Shown: positions 63,511-64,000 of the stretch, one piece after another
How the letters are laid out: each line of letters begins with the position of its first letter
Position numbering within the stretch: position 1 is the stretch's first letter
NCBI GenBank assembly: GCA_963575745.1
Contig: CAUYUJ010008635.1
Location: forward strand, 436,003 to 500,002
Source: Prorocentrum cordatum
Lineage: Eukaryota; Sar; Dinophyceae; Prorocentrales; Prorocentraceae
Direction of reading: 5' to 3'
DNA length: 64,000 bases
Notes under the pieces: generated by a model
Told to the model about the DNA's origin: nothing
What the model saw: only the letters and a program-made list of their open reading frames with translations
Databases searched by the model: none
Program-made: the position numbers and the translations under genes

Positions 63511-64000
63511 AGGCGCCATGGGCTGCATACTGAATCCGGAAACTCTGGCCCCGCTGATTCGAATCTCTCGAACCCGGGGGCTAGGAGGACGAGGAGGAGG
63601 AGGAGGAGGACATGCTCTTGACATTCGCTTCGGGGATGATCTAAAGCACAGGCGCGTTCGACGGACAGCAGCTGACCCCCAGGCACTGCCTGGGGCGCTG
63701 CCATTTCCGATTCGGCCCCAACGAACTCCACCCCAGGGGGAGGAGAGGAGGAGAAGGAAAACGCATGAAACAACTAGCCCGGGTTAAACGCTGCCCACCT
63801 GCTAATGGGCCGTGCCCAGGCCAGACGGATCGACGCAGACCTTCCCCAGACAAGGGGAGGGGAATCCCATCCCACCTGCCAATTCCTCCCCGGACACGAA
63901 CAAACCCTGAACGCCAACTTGCAGGTTCGGACTTTCGGGCATGGTGAGACCATGGCAAGATCCGCCAGGGAAGGCCACTTGCTTTCGCCTGCGACCTGGC
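63511..64000. other. no gene recognised at the window edge
   Basis: A short GGA tract (63581-63610) is followed by GC-rich DNA. It may be upstream sequence of NLR-3. Frames are open but without motifs. Confidence 0.4.

Overview
The window is best read as repeat-dominated nuclear DNA from a dinoflagellate. The deciding evidence is an exact 22-base match to the dinoflagellate trans-spliced leader (DinoSL) at 14351-14372, and a one-mismatch copy of the same leader inside both long terminal repeats of a retrotransposon near 41 and 51 kb. High GC with many CpG, very long simple-sequence arrays and several retroelement proteins of types I recall from dinoflagellate genomes agree with this. The genus cannot be told from sequence alone. 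I found no complete host gene, tRNA, rRNA, CRISPR array or bacterial operon.

Layout. 0-14.3 kb: low-complexity DNA, dispersed repeats in two or more copies, the C-terminal scrap of a non-LTR retroelement (about 5.4-6.0 kb, minus) and roughly 2.3 kb of ATC-type arrays (7.25-9.8 kb). 14.35-18.85 kb: a relict spliced leader followed by two satellite arrays (90-bp and about 79-bp units) and a minisatellite. 18.9-22.4 kb: a 778-bp tandem duplication and CAA-rich DNA. 23.8-31.5 kb (minus): a decayed non-LTR retroelement (NLR-2) with zinc finger, coiled coil, RNase H, endonuclease, reverse transcriptase and a terminal methyltransferase-like domain. 34.4-37 kb: diverged relatives of the 90-bp satellite. 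37.5-52.5 kb: a non-LTR element on the plus strand (NLR-1) whose reverse-transcriptase gene is split by a 10.5-kb Ty1/copia-type LTR retrotransposon on the minus strand (40758-51293). 52.7-59.2 kb: GGA, TA and GA arrays plus unrecognised DNA. 59.5-63.5 kb: a gag-like fragment (plus) beside a third decayed non-LTR element (NLR-3, minus).

The nested pair is the clearest piece of history. The copia element has 277-278-bp LTRs, a likely tRNA primer-binding site and a 4-bp target duplication (GCAC). Taking out the element and one GCAC copy puts the two halves of the NLR-1 reverse transcriptase back in one reading frame. The copia polyprotein order is Gag (zinc knuckle), protease, methyltransferase-like region, integrase, linker, reverse transcriptase, RNase H. 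It is interrupted by at least three in-frame stops and several frameshifts although its LTRs are about 97% identical, so either it decayed quickly or some indels are assembly errors.

Points most worth pursuing: the spliced leader carried within the LTRs, methyltransferase-like domains with PPC/EHP-type motifs in two unrelated retroelements, and an RNase H domain placed before the endonuclease in NLR-2. Domain calls rest on reading motifs by eye; no database search was run.
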